Source of the DNA: Pilaira anomala
Taxonomy: Eukaryota > Mucoromycota > Mucoromycetes > Mucorales > Mucoraceae
Assembly (NCBI GenBank): GCA_025716855.1
Contig: JAIXMQ010000092.1
Span: 1 to 64,000 of the forward strand
DNA: 64,000 nt
Reading direction: 5' to 3'
The position numbers and the translations under genes were made by a program. Shown one piece after another: positions 38,787-50,153 of this stretch. The notes beneath the pieces are model-generated. The model did no database searches. It saw only the letters and a program-made list of their open reading frames with translations, and was not told where the DNA came from. How positions within the stretch are numbered: position 1 is the first letter of the stretch; the number at the start of each line of letters is the position of its first letter.

Positions 38787-39535
38787 AATACGCTGTAAAT
38801 GATATGTATTTACCATACCCTTTTTAATCCCTTTATTTGCTGCGTCTAAAAATCACTTTTTCTTCCCAACTACCCCGGATTTTCCTCTTTCACATTCAAA
38901 CAAACCGTTCTTCGCCGATTTAATACGTTATTTTTTATAAGCTTTTTTATACTCATTTAACTAAAGCTATAACGGAAGACCTTTTATTGGTTCCATTTTA
39001 TATATAAGGGTACCTGTATTAATTAATTAGGAGTGTGGAAAAATAAAAATCTAGTGGTTTCACGTCTGATAAAATAGGTTTGTTACACTTACACAAATGA
39101 CGATATACAGTAAAAAAATTGGTCATAAGGTTAAACAAATTGACAGAACGCTTTTGAATTTAATTGTTTAATTGGAACAATAAGCTTAAAGTAGTATAAT
39201 AGTACCTTTTTTTTTTTTTTTGCTTTTACTTTCTCCGCAATTTTTCTCACGATAATTTCTTCAAGATATGTTAAAATACTACTTCATTGATTACTAAGGA
39301 CTCATGTCCCTTTCTACTGGCAAATTCAATCTTTAACCTTTATGTAGGGTGATATAATGCCTCTCATAAATTTAATACATTGAGAGGGTCACTAAGTATC
39401 TATTGCATTAATTTGATGAATGAGTCTCAGCCTAAAATCTAATTGTTTGTTGTACGATCAGGGCATTTAAAATTCATGCATTTTAATTTAATTTATTTAT
39501 AATATACATTTTCAGAAAAAGGATTAAATAGCAAT
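38787..39535. other. Gap between convergent genes
   Basis: About 750 bp holding the 3' ends of the F-box/WD40 gene and the thiolase gene. AT-rich with a T15 run; no open frame of interest. Confidence 0.6.
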
Positions 39536-40976
39536 TTACTCTCTTTCCCAAACAGCAGCCATACCCATACCGCTACCAATACACATGGAAGTAACGCCAA
39601 TACGCTTGTTTTGACGCTTTAATTCAGGGAACAAAGTAGCAACTTGACGGGCACCAGTACAACCTAAAGGATGACCGATAGCAATAGCACCACCCTTGGG
39701 ATTCACTTTTTCAATAGGAATATCAAGAACCTTGACTGTATAAATAGCTTGAGAAGCAAAAGCTTCATTGATTTCATAGATATCAACATCTGAAATTTTT
39801 AATCCAGCACGTTCAACTGCAACAGGAATAGCATAAGCTGGTCCAACACCCATTACACGAGGAGGAACCTAAGATTGATAAAGAATTGAATATACGTAAA
39901 AAAAAACAAGATATACATATAAATACTTACACCAACTGCGCTAGAAGTAACATATTTACCAAGAATAGGTAAATTCAACTTTAAAGCAGTCTTACGCTTC
40001 ATCAATAAGACAGCTGCAGCACCATCCGAGATTTGAGAAGCATTACCAGCTGTTGTAGTACCAGTAGGAGAGAAAGCAGGTTTCAATTTACCAAGACTTT
40101 CTGTAGTGGAATTAGCACGAATACCTTCATCTTGATCCACAATGATTGTCTTTGGGTTCTCTCCATCTTTATCCAAAATCGTGACTTCACAAGGTACAAT
40201 TTCTTCCTTGAAATAACCTGCCTTTTGTGCTGCAGCTGCCTTTTGATGAGAATGAGCTGAGAATGCATCTTGTTCTTCACGTGTAATACCATACTCTGCT
40301 GCAACATTTTCTGATGTAATACTATATATATATATATATATATATTTAAAAATTAATATCCATTTTCTTTTTTCTTTTTTTTTGAACTTTACCCCATAGG
40401 AATTTTACAATCAGCAACAATTGGATTAGCAGCCAATTTCTCGGACAAAGGTACAACACGAGTAAAGTAATCTGCAGACATAGATTCAACACCAGCACCA
40501 ATACCAATCTCAATTAATCCAGATTGAATGGCAGTGGCTACTTGAACACAAGCTTGAAGTCCAGAAGAACATTGTCTGTTTAAAGTACTCACGGCTGTAG
40601 ATTCTGGGAATCCTGCTGCAAGTGCTGCCATACGAGCAGGTGTAGCAAGTCCTCCATTGGCTGACACATTACCTACATTGATATCTTGAACGAGTGCTGG
40701 GTCAATACCTGTTCTAGCAATAGTTGCTTTGAATACATGGAGCAAAAGTTCTATTACAAAATAGGATGAATGACTGTCAAAAAAAAAAAAAAAAAATTGG
40801 ACCAAAGTATATTTACCATCTGCAAGAACATCTTTAAATCCTCCTTTACGTCCTTTAGCAAGTGCAGTACGAACTGCTGAAACAACAACAACGTCCTCAG
40901 GTGACTTGACTCCAACGCGAGTAAGTTGAGAATCTGCTAAAGTAGCTAAAGTAATAGGGTAAGGCAAAGGAGACAT
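39536..40976 (-). CDS. POT1: 3-ketoacyl-CoA thiolase (acetyl-CoA acyltransferase)
   Basis: Four exons (40976-40817, 40750-40393, 40321-39931, 39868-39536) encode 413 residues. Thiolase signatures are complete: nucleophilic Cys in STLNRQCSSGLQACVQV, NASQISDGAAAVLLM, the NEAF motif in YEINEAFASQA, GGAIAIGHPLGCTGARQV with the His, and the second catalytic Cys in VTSMCIGSGMGMAAVWE. The spacing and the start SPEDVVVVSAVRTALAKGRK match peroxisomal beta-oxidation thiolases (Pot1/ACAA1). It cleaves 3-ketoacyl-CoA to acetyl-CoA and a shortened acyl-CoA. Unusually, the N-terminus (MSPLPYPITLATLADSQL) lacks a clear PTS2 signal, and the C-terminus, ERE, is not PTS1, so its compartment is uncertain. Confidence 0.93.
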
Positions 40977-42923
40977 GCTTCTTATTTTTTTTTTTAAAAA
41001 ACAAAAAAATTAAAAGTAAAGAAAAAAAAAAGGGGTAAGAAGAGAAAGAGCAGTAATTTATTTCTTTTTTTTTTTATTTCGCATTACTAATTTTTTACCC
41101 CAGAAAAAAAGAACCTTACTTTTTTTTTCCCTGTGACTTTTTAAGTGTGTAATGCTATTTATCGTGGTTTTTTTTTTTTTTTTTTACTAAAAAGTTTATA
41201 GATTTGGTCAGTAGCATCTTATAATAGCATTTTATTCATCTAAATGACTTTTGACGCGTCAAGTTTGATTTTTTTGTTGTTCAACAGGCTTACCTAATCC
41301 CATTATATTAACGATTTAGTGTTAACGATTTTATTAGTATGCTGCTATTTGGCTTTAAAATTTTTCAATAAAGCCACATTCCATTTATCATATAAAGTTA
41401 AATAAAAATAAAAAAAAATGGCTTCCAAAATCGATACTCTGATCACAGTATAAGTAAACCCTCTTTACTTATCTCAATAGTTATATGATAATACTGATGC
41501 GTCAATAATACAGACGTTATCAATTTCTCCTAAGGGATGGGATCAGCGTAAAAAAAATTATTGATATTATCAATTGCTTTTTAAAAAATAGTCGAAAAAA
41601 AAAAGAGTTAACTGCATTGATTTACGGGTATAAAAAAAAAGGGGGGGGGGAGGGAAAGGCTTAAACATATTCATAAGATGCTTTGGATAGGTCAACATGT
41701 AATGGTCTAGCTACAGATACAAATACAATGGATAGTATTCATTCAAAGATAATGCCTCTCACTCCCGCGTTGATTGTTAACCTCATTCGTATAAGATTGC
41801 CATAAGGTTCTCTGCTCTGTGAAAAAAAAAAGTAAAAACATACAAAATATGACGCTGATTTTATTTACGAAAAATGTTTGTTCTTCTTTTATTTTTATAA
41901 CAGATACTAACGACCAGTTACAGACTGATAAGTTCATATGAATATTAATAATAAAATGAATGATATATGTTATGTTTATCCTACTATACAATATTAAAAT
42001 CATTAGGAACTTGTGCTCTGAAGTAATGAGTCAAGGGCTGATTGTCACTTGAGTTTGTAATAACTACTTGATTGTTATTGTTGACTTCTTTATTTTTCTC
42101 ACACGCCATATACAAACAAATTTGTCTTAGTTTCATTATAATATATAAATAAATCGTTTCTTTTTCTCTTTCTTCCCTTTAAATATGAACCTTTCCTACC
42201 AATACCATCTTTTTCTCTTCTTTAATCACATACGTTATCCAGATAAGAGACATTACCAAGATATATGGACAGCTCTAGAAACGTGTGTACTACATGTTAC
42301 AAATGATGAGACAACATTATCATAAATCCTAATAATTTTATCATGATAAAGTAGTACATTGTCTAATCTCGATAACAATTTTTTTTTTTTTGTGCATGTA
42401 TTCTACCAGAAATCTTCTCAGGGTAAAATGACTGTCAAGGAGCGAAAGTGAGAAAGTCAAAACTTCATTTCGGAGGTTGCGCCGTAGTGTCTTCTTCCGA
42501 TAGTTTTATTAATAATCAACCAATATATCAAGATGAGGTTTATTCTTTGCGCGACTTGGCTCTGATGATCCGAAAAAAAAATTAACATGAGTGTGATATT
42601 ATCACTTTCTCTCTCGAGATGGCTTTCCTTTTTTTTTTAATGGCTTAAAGATCAAAGTTCCAAAATAAGCTGTCAGATAATGCTTGGAAACAAACTAAAT
42701 TTTGAAAGAACAAAATTAATCACAAGGAATACTTGAACCTGGATAAGCGTGTTAACGCTTTCCTTTTTAATTTAAAACAATTCATCAAAAAAAAAGGGGG
42801 AGGGGGAAACTAATGATGTAGTAAGAATAACTAAAAAACTACTTGTGAAAGTTAATTTTAGTAATTGATATATTTTTTACATGAAAAAAAAAAGGCTATC
42901 TAAGTTCTTACTATGATGGGTCT
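40977..42923. other. 1.9-kb interval without a supported gene
   Basis: The thiolase promoter should lie in the first few hundred bases, which are dominated by T and A tracts. The remainder is AT-rich with only short, motif-free frames. Confidence 0.5.
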
Positions 42924-43194
42924 TTACTTCTTGACATTTGTCCAAGAGTCACCTGGTAATCCCAGATCTTCATTCTTTTCCCAATGATGACATTTATAGC
43001 TACCCGTTTTGTCTGATCAGAAGAAATATGAAAGTTGAAGAGATGGGTGTTAGGTATCATGATTGATTTGATGTTGATCTCTACTCACTCACCGACAGTA
43101 AGCCACCTGGCGAGGCGATTTTTCTCAATCTCACGGAACAGCTTGGACCAGTAGAAACACGAAATATACCAGTGGTTTGCTCATTGAGAGACAT
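42924..43194 (-). CDS. Possible small spliced gene (~65 aa)
   Basis: From ATG 43194 a frame reads MSLNEQTTGIFRVSTG and further to a GTGAGT donor. After an intron of about 85 nt ending CTTCTGATCAG, an exon reads KTGSYKCHHWEKNEDLGL, PGDSWTNVKK and stops at 42924. The second exon has convincing protein composition; the first is less certain, because another frame of the same stretch (FREIEKNRLARWLTV) joins equally well but lacks a start. Family not recognised. It could be a small protein or a decayed larger gene. Confidence 0.3.
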
Positions 43195-45337
43195 TCAAAT
43201 GGTTCGTCTGTGTCGATTACTATAATTAAACCAAACTCATTTACCTCAAGATGTCCTTCTGATAAGTAAACATCATTGAAAAAAGATGATATACTAGTCT
43301 TTGAGGAGGATGAGTATTTAATCATTCACGAAATATTCAGTATATATAATATGAATCGAAAAATGTATGTATATGTTTAAACTATATATAATTCATCATA
43401 TCTTGTTTTAGGCGGTCTTAACTGCAAAAGGAGTAAAAACTACAAATAAGAAATTTGCAAAAAGGCTTACAAAATGTTGATAGTAGGATCCAGTTTTGAA
43501 GAAGTGTGAAAAACACAAGGTATTTTCCCAACCCAATCTTTCCCGAAGTCGACTATTATTATCAGGGCGGCAAATTATAGTGCAGGCCCCTTCTTAATCT
43601 TGTTCATAAAAAAAAAAACCATCTTTTTTTTTGGCTTTCAATGTGGTCTTATCCATTAGAAGTAACAATATATAAAATTTTGTTATAATATGATATTTAT
43701 CAACCTATAACAGTATGTACATGTACCTCATTTCTGTGTTCAGTAAAAGAAGATGTACATATAAAAATAAATAAAAAAAAAAAAACGTCACCTTGACTTC
43801 AGCATGAATTAAAGTTCTCTCTATTTATATACATAAACAAATGACGAAACAAAACCCTGCAATCTCAACTCTTGAACAACTCTTAAAGTTCTTTCTGACA
43901 TCTTATATAAAAACAAGTTCTTTCCAGGGCAGAAAAAAAAACTTTATGCTTCTAGGTCTGGTACCGCATTTCTGAAATATCCAATATACAATTGCTGCTG
44001 GACAGTGCTGTAAATGTTACTATAGAATTTTCATGGAAAAAAAAAAAAAAAAAAAAAAAAAAACTTTGAATCGTTTAATTTATTTCTTTTAATAGATTTA
44101 TGATGCAATGATATTATTGTAATTGAGTTATGTACATAGTGATTATTTACCTTTCATGGTTAAATTTGATTTCAAATAATCTTCTTTTTTAAACACACAA
44201 ACTTACAAATATAGCTACAGTGATAACAAAGAGAATTTAAAAGCAAGTAAGACATTTCTCTGTTCGATGGATTTTTTTTTTCAATCATGGTCCTTTTTAT
44301 ATGCGATTTATGAGAAAATAAGAAGTTGTTGTGATATTTGAAAAAGGTCTAAATGAAATACGACCTCTTTGTACACCACAAAAGAATGGGACAGTAGTAC
44401 CTGATTAAAGTCTACTCATAAAACACCTTTGTTATAGTAAAAGTCAAACGAAAGGAGTTATTAGTCACATACGATTAATCTTTCATGCTATATTCTCTTT
44501 TAACATGATGGAGTAAATATATTTATTCTGTTTTAAGATTCTAGTAATATCGACACTATAGACAACTGATAATATGGGCTTTTTATTTATCATATGTTAT
44601 ATTGTTTACATGTATTTTACATATTAGGTAGATATGAAAACAGATCATTAACAAAGAACCCACATTTACATAATAAAATTGTTTTAGACATGGTAATAAC
44701 TAGAAAATGCTACTTATATATATAAACCTGTTTTTTTTTTATAAAAGTATTATATTCAACTTGATTTTTTATCTGTTAAAACAGTGAAATGCTTTTTAAC
44801 ATTTTATTGAAATTGAGACGAGACGTCCAAATTAGCTCTTGCAAACATTAAAAAGTTGAAGACCGCCAATTATTTTTTTCTGTAAGCTAATAACCCAAGG
44901 AGCTTTAAAAAAAAAAAAAAAAACGTTCTATCGGTTACTTATTTTTTCGCTCAAGTTCCGTCTTAAGGTAAAAGAAGGTTTTTTTTTTTTTTTTTTTAAA
45001 TCTCAGGAACGAGCTAAAACGTGATAGAGAGAATACACAAGAGACCTAGACTCATCGGATTGGCCAATATGAAACCTCAGTTAATAAAACGTGGTTGTTT
45101 TTCTTTCTCTTCAAGCTAAAAAAGATTATTTCTAAAAATAAGAAAAAAAAAATCTATTTTAGATTGTCGTATGTATATAAAAAAAAAAAAAAAAATAGGC
45201 TGAGAAGAAGTCGTAGGCACTTGCTAGACCTCTTTTTTTTTTTTCAGCCCATTTAAAAAATCCATATAGCCTTAAAAAAATTGAGTAACATTTTTTTTTT
45301 TTTTTTTTTTTTTTTTTTCAGTTATAAATATATTGTA
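43195..45337. other. 2.1-kb gene-free interval
   Basis: AT-rich sequence with homopolymers up to the boundary of the composite element at 45338. A slightly GC-richer patch at about 43550-43600 shows no open frame. No RNA gene was recognised. Confidence 0.5.
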
Positions 45338-45771
45338 CAGTGCTTCCAACTGGCAATGTCGCACACGGTCAAAAATGATGTCACCAACCAATCAAAATCG
45401 ATGTCGTTGTGTGATCAACATCAATTTCGCAACTTTCAGGAACCAAGTCGTGTTTTTAAAAAACCATGTCGCTCACATTTGTGTATCTTCCTACTTACTC
45501 TCCAGAGCTTAATCCAATTGAACAATTCTGAGCAGTGGCAAAAAGTAAGGTTAAGTTTCATAGGTTTTTGCAGGAAGATACTTTGTCCAAGAGGATTACA
45601 GAAGCCTGTAACAGTCTGAAAGCAAAGTCAGTTCAAAGGTTTCGTCTCGCATTCTTACCAGTGTTGGTACAAATATCGAAACAGACAGTCTATGTAATGA
45701 CCCAAACGGATGTGCGATTAAGGGAAAACGGTAAGTGCAATCAGAAAAAAAAAAAAAAGCTATCCAAACTG
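45338..45771 (+). pseudogene. Left arm: truncated Tc1/mariner transposase
   Basis: A terminal sequence is fused to the last ~95 codons of a Tc1-type transposase on the plus strand. The conserved block around the third catalytic residue (…TYSPELNPIEQF in the other copy) is frameshifted here. The Trp codon of QFW is TGA, so this copy is more decayed than the right arm. It continues into SKVKFHRFLQEDTLSKRITE and VRLRENGKCNQ, then an A-tract and GCTATCCAAACTG. Confidence 0.75.
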
Positions 45772-46375
45772 GAGGGCGGGGAAAAGAGTCGTAAAAAAGT
45801 ATAACAAGGCACATTGTCACGTGAATAAGGTTTTTTATAACTTTTGCATGAAATACACCATTACATCAATTTTTTTTTCACATAGCATACAGGCAGGTTT
45901 TTTTTTTCTCATACGCCAGACAAACAGGGGGGGTTTATTTTTTTTTCATTATAAATAATCTTTTTTTTTTATTTTGTTCTTTTCTTTCACTTTCTTCTTT
46001 TTACATAAATTCCTTCCTTACCGCTCCATTTTTAATCTCTTCTTTTGTCACACTCCTTATCCAAAGAAGAGACTGTTTCAAGAAGAAAAAAAAAAGACCT
46101 GCATAAAACATATTGTTATCAATAGTAAGTCTAATAATTTTATCAAAAAATGAATGATTCATTTTGTCTAATAAATCTCAAATAGAAAATGATCCTTTTT
46201 TCAATTTTTTGTCCAAATTGCAAGTGAAAAAAAGAACAAGTTACCTGTTTTTTTGTTAAAAAAACAAGAATTATACTAGACTTTTCTTAAAAAAAAAACT
46301 GTTAAGTATTTTGGTGGCTTAACGGCTAGTTGGATCAAATTTCATCTGTGATTTTACTACCCAGCACCTCCAAAC

Positions 46376-46475
46376 TGCCAGCCAAAAAAAAAAAAAAACT
46401 GCCAGCCAAAAAAAAAACTGCCAGCCAAAAAAAAAAAGGCTATCCAAAACTGCCAGCCAAAAAAAAAAAAAATGT
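46376..46475. repeat. CTGCCAGCC-A(n) minisatellite
   Basis: Four units of CTGCCAGCC, each followed by 10-15 A, in direct orientation. The last is preceded by GGCTATCCAAAA, the same sequence that ends the transposase arms. The mirror image (T-tract, then GCTGGCAGTTTGGATAGCC) lies at 48889-48966, so the enclosed gene is also flanked by inner inverted repeats. Confidence 0.85.
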
Positions 46476-46510
46476 TTTTCTTTTGTTCGTTCCCACAGAT
46501 ACAAAAAACT

Positions 46511-48792
46511 ATGTCATCTAGTGATATTGTAAATCGCAGCAACGAACGAAATACCATTATTTTGTTGAAAAAATCATGTCCTGATTGCGACAAGTTGTAT
46601 CAGTCGAATCAAAAAGCCGTGAACCATATCGTTGCCATTCATCAGAAAAAAAAGTGGAACGTCTTCCCTCACTGGTAACCGTAATTTTGGCGTGTACAGT
46701 CAAGCGAAATGCTCAAAAGTATGAACGACTTGGCTACTCCATCGTAGTTCATTATGGCTGTGTCTCTTGCAAGGAGACCTTCACTGAGAAAGAAGAACTG
46801 CGAAAAAAAAGCATTGTGACTTGAACCATGTCATAGCATCTCAACCTGAAAACGGGTAATGAAATATTTAGTAATGACAAATGATTTGGTTTTCTAAATT
46901 CTATTTGTTTTAGGATCATTACTGCACCTGAGGATATCATCAAGTTAGGCTGGATTTTTTTTTTTTTTTTTTTTTTTGTTACCAGACAATGACCATCTTG
47001 TCTTTCAGAACATCTAACATTACCAAGGGATTTCACGAATTTCTCCATTATGTGAAAACGATCATTGACGAAGAACCGCGTCTCTTGACGTACGAATCCC
47101 ATGTCCAGCACGTCTTGGCATTGTCATCAATCCTCTTGCTAAAAAACCATGCCGCACCAATAGTGACCTTCACCAGTTCATAGGGCGTGAAATATGCGAA
47201 GGCCTTATTGAATATTTGCTGGAAGAATATAGCATTCGGTCGTGCGAATTTGACCAATATACTCGACTTGATGCTGAAAAAATCGTGAAGGTGTAATCAA
47301 GAAAGTGAAGAAATAGTTGTAACTGATTTATCATTTATGTAGAATTGCATCAGAAAGAAGATTACAGAGTTCCAGAATTCTCAAAAATTGATGGCTCTTT
47401 GAGATGTTCGAGCTATTATAGTGACAGAACAAACGGAAATAAAAGCAATAAAAAAAAATATAACAAAGTTAAAATAAATCAGACTGCAAAAATAAACTAA
47501 ACTTTATTAAAAGGTACAAAAAGTGTTTGGTTATATATAGTAAATAGAAGTTAAACAAGCGAAGCATGAATTGTGAAACATAGCCATGATCAATGATCTA
47601 TTTACAATAAACATGTTGCTGAAAATAAGATAAAAGGTCCCCAAGTATTATAACTGGTAGCTGTACCTGATAATTATAAAAGAGACTTGTTGATCATAGA
47701 AACAATGATGTGATTTATATATTAGCCAATTAGATAATTATTGTAGTGTAAATAAACTTATAGTATCGTAACGTAGTGAAGGATATTAGAGCATGTGTAA
47801 TTATATGAGAATATAATGTGCTCATTCACAACACTCTTATGGTTGCCAACAACGATGTCCACAACAGGATACTATTTTGCTTTCGAAATCTGTAAGGGCG
47901 AATAAGGAAGAACGCAAGTCATAGCGTTTATTCATTATATTTCAATTAACATTTGCCCGTAGACTTGAACAATTACCTTTGGAACCAATCAGTCAGAAGA
48001 TTGATGAACTGGAGTTGATTACAAGATATACCACTGCGGCTATCAATCCATTGTTGGAAAACCTCATGAAGCACCACGTCATGTTTCGGTGGTATGAAAA
48101 GAAATATTTCAGTCAAACTTGTGCTCAATTTCTTTTGTCATTTTCGCGTACTTTAGGACTTCTGTTGCCAATAATGACGAGTGCAAATCCAGTGAGATGT
48201 CATTGTTACTGGCCAGGCCTGATTCTACAATCAGCATGGTGATAGGCACGGAGATCGGGCAAACTGTAGGATATGGAGAAGTGAAACCGGCATCCCAGGC
48301 GCTGAATCACAAGCCAGTCGGAAAAGACTTGGTGCGATTAGCACTTTTAGCAAAGAACGCCATTGATACGTTATCGTAGCAAAATTTGTCCTGTCGTTTC
48401 TTGTCGTTGGTAAGTTTTTCTGGGGGTTTTTTTTATTTTAAATGCAAAAAAAAAAGACATATTAACACTCTTTCTTTAATTATCATCACGTTGAATAAGG
48501 ACATCACGCAACATTCTATTTGACTGATGGTACAAGGAATGGCTTCTATCCAATGGTCGAAATTGCCCATATTCAATTGCCAATGTCTTTGAAAGAGCTT
48601 CCACTTTTCATCGCACAAGCCGACCAATTGACAGTCGTTTCCTCAGCCTTCTGGAGCTTGTGTCTCGACCAGAAAACGGATCAACAATCATCACTTATGC
48701 CAGCCCCTTTCCGACAATGAAATAGCAACAATTATGGATATCCACACCACCAAACGCAAAAGAAAAGCAAGTACCGGTCACCACAATCATTG
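46511..48792 (+). pseudogene. C2H2 zinc-finger gene with PD-(D/E)XK-like motif, frameshifted
   Basis: Plus-strand frames in order: CPDCDKLYQSNQKAVNHIVA with IH, a C2H2 finger; a second finger region YGCVSCKETFTEKEELRKK with HCDLNH in another frame; helical segments (FHEFLHYVKTIIDEEPRLL, FIGREICEGLIEYLLEEYS, ISQKIDELELITRYTTAAIN); then ARPD at about 48213 and GYGEVKP at about 48271-48290, followed by GKDLVRLALLAKNAID. A later segment reads TFYLTDGTRNGFYPMVEIA and HIQLPMSLKELPLFIAQ, and the end has a KRKRK nuclear-type signal. Breaks include two A8 tracts (near 46645 and 46806) that would read through with one more A. Several further frame changes are near 47120-47190 and 48090-48130, and some may be introns. 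The family looks lineage-specific; nuclease function is inferred from the D…ExK pattern only. Confidence 0.55.
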
Positions 48793-48887
48793 ATACCTCT
48801 CATCCTACTTGATTCCTATACATTTTTATTAAAACAACTAGTAAAAGTATACTACTCAAATGAGTCCTTTTTCGTTTCACGATATTT

Positions 48888-48888
<1 letters not shown>

Positions 48889-48947
<59 letters not shown>
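48889..48947. repeat. 59-nt poly-T tract
   Basis: An uninterrupted T run abutting the GCTGGCAGTTTGGATAGCC end of the right arm. It is the longest homopolymer in the window and mirrors the A-tracts of the 46.4-kb minisatellite. Confidence 0.95.
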
Positions 48948-48951
<4 letters not shown>

Positions 48952-48952
48952 G

Positions 48953-49347
48953 CAGTTTGGATAGCCTTTTTTTTTTTCTGATTGCACTTACCGTTTTCCC
49001 TTAATCGCACATTCGTTTGGGGCATTACATAGATTGTCTGTTTCGACATTTGTACCAACACTGGTAAGAATGCGAGACGAAACCTTTGAACTGACTTTGC
49101 TTTCAGACTGTTACAGGCTTCTGTAATCCTCTTGGACAAAGTATCTTCCTGCAAAAACCTATGACGCTTAACCTTACTTTTTGCCACTGCCCAGAATTGT
49201 TCAATTGGATTAAGCTCTGGAGAGTAAGTAGGAAGATACACAAATGTGAGCGACATGGTTTCTTAAAAATACGACTTGGTTCCTGAAAGTGCGATCACAC
49301 AACGACATCGATTTTGATTGGTTGGCGACATCCAGTTGGAAGCACTG
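48953..49347 (-). pseudogene. Right arm: truncated Tc1/mariner transposase
   Basis: Minus-strand copy of the left arm. From ATG 49256 it reads MSLTFVYLPTYSPELNPIEQ then FWAVAKSKVKRHRFLQ, the block around the third acidic residue of the DD(E/D) transposase family (LPxYSPxLNPIExxW). It continues through the C-terminus to GKCNQK. The N-terminal two thirds (helix-turn-helix and first two Asp) are missing; the left end CAGTGCTTCC is joined directly to the C-terminal part. Its frame is intact where the left arm has a stop. Confidence 0.75.
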
Positions 49348-49915
49348 TATGTACTCCTAAATTAGAAACAGTTTTTTATTACAAAAAGTAGAACTGTCAA
49401 AACAAAGGAGTTTGTTTTCTTTCTCTCTCTCATTATTTGACTTTTAAAAATTAAGCATATTACGGAAAAACTTTTGATTGCATTGCGTATTTTGTCAAAT
49501 GTCTTCAAGGCAAATCATGACCCAAAAACCTGATACAGGAGTAAAAAAAAAAAAAAAAAGGTCCTTTCCAGAAAAAAAAAAATTGTTGTTAAGCCTTACA
49601 TTACAATGTATAAATAAATAATTAATAAAAACAAGTACGAGGACCTGAGAGAGAAAGAAACAAAAATTAAATTACTAACCGGTCAATGACCCTGACTTTT
49701 TCTTTTGCTTCTCTCTTTAATAACCAGACAGTCCCGGTAATAAATATAATATTTGTTTTGTTGGTCCCGGAAAAAAAAAAAAAAGGTGGCATCATTTATT
49801 TACTAGGGCGAAAAAAATGATTTCAAAACATCAATCCAAAAATGGGTAGGAAATCAAGTTCGTCGTCGATCAATGATTTATATTAGACCTCTCGTGGTTT
49901 TAATTGAATTATACT

Positions 49916-50153
49916 ATGGATCCACGTAAGATAATTTTTACAATTACACGCGCTTAAAAAGTTTAATGGAATTCCTTTTTTTATTATTTTTTCAATGAGA
50001 GCTCGTCATTACATTGGAAATGTTTTATGTAAATACGTATTTGATTTTTAATCTTTTATAAAACTCATATTAGAAAAAGAGGAGTTATTGAAAAAACTAC
50101 TTATACACACAGAAACGTATCGACCTAATTTAGATGTACCGAATGTAGAATAA
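49916..50153 (+). CDS. Possible spliced 29-aa microprotein
   Basis: ATG 49916 starts a 10-nt exon (ATGGATCCAC) followed by GTAAG. After a 148-nt intron ending ACTCATATTAG, the frame continues 50074-50153 to give MDPQKEELLKKLLIHTETYR followed by PNLDVPNVE and a stop. The second exon has clear protein-like composition (amphipathic helix, then a short acidic tail). The tiny first exon is uncertain and a middle exon may have been missed. Family not recognised; it could equally be the last exon of a larger gene whose other exons I could not see. Confidence 0.3.

Larger units (their letters stand above)
45338..49347. mobile_element. 4.0-kb composite Tc1/mariner-like unit with long inverted arms
   Basis: The two ends are the same sequence in opposite orientation: 45338 reads CAGTGCTTCCAACTGG on the plus strand, and 49347 reads the same on the minus strand. 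TA lies immediately outside each (45336-45337 and 49348-49349), as expected for Tc1/mariner-type insertion. About 400 bp at each end are inverted copies of one another, and each holds the C-terminal part of a Tc1-type transposase. The inner ends of the arms (…CCAAACTG) are not followed by TA, which argues against two independent small insertions. The interior holds a minisatellite, a broken zinc-finger gene and a 59-nt poly-T tract. Whether the unit ever moved as a whole is inference. Confidence 0.6.
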
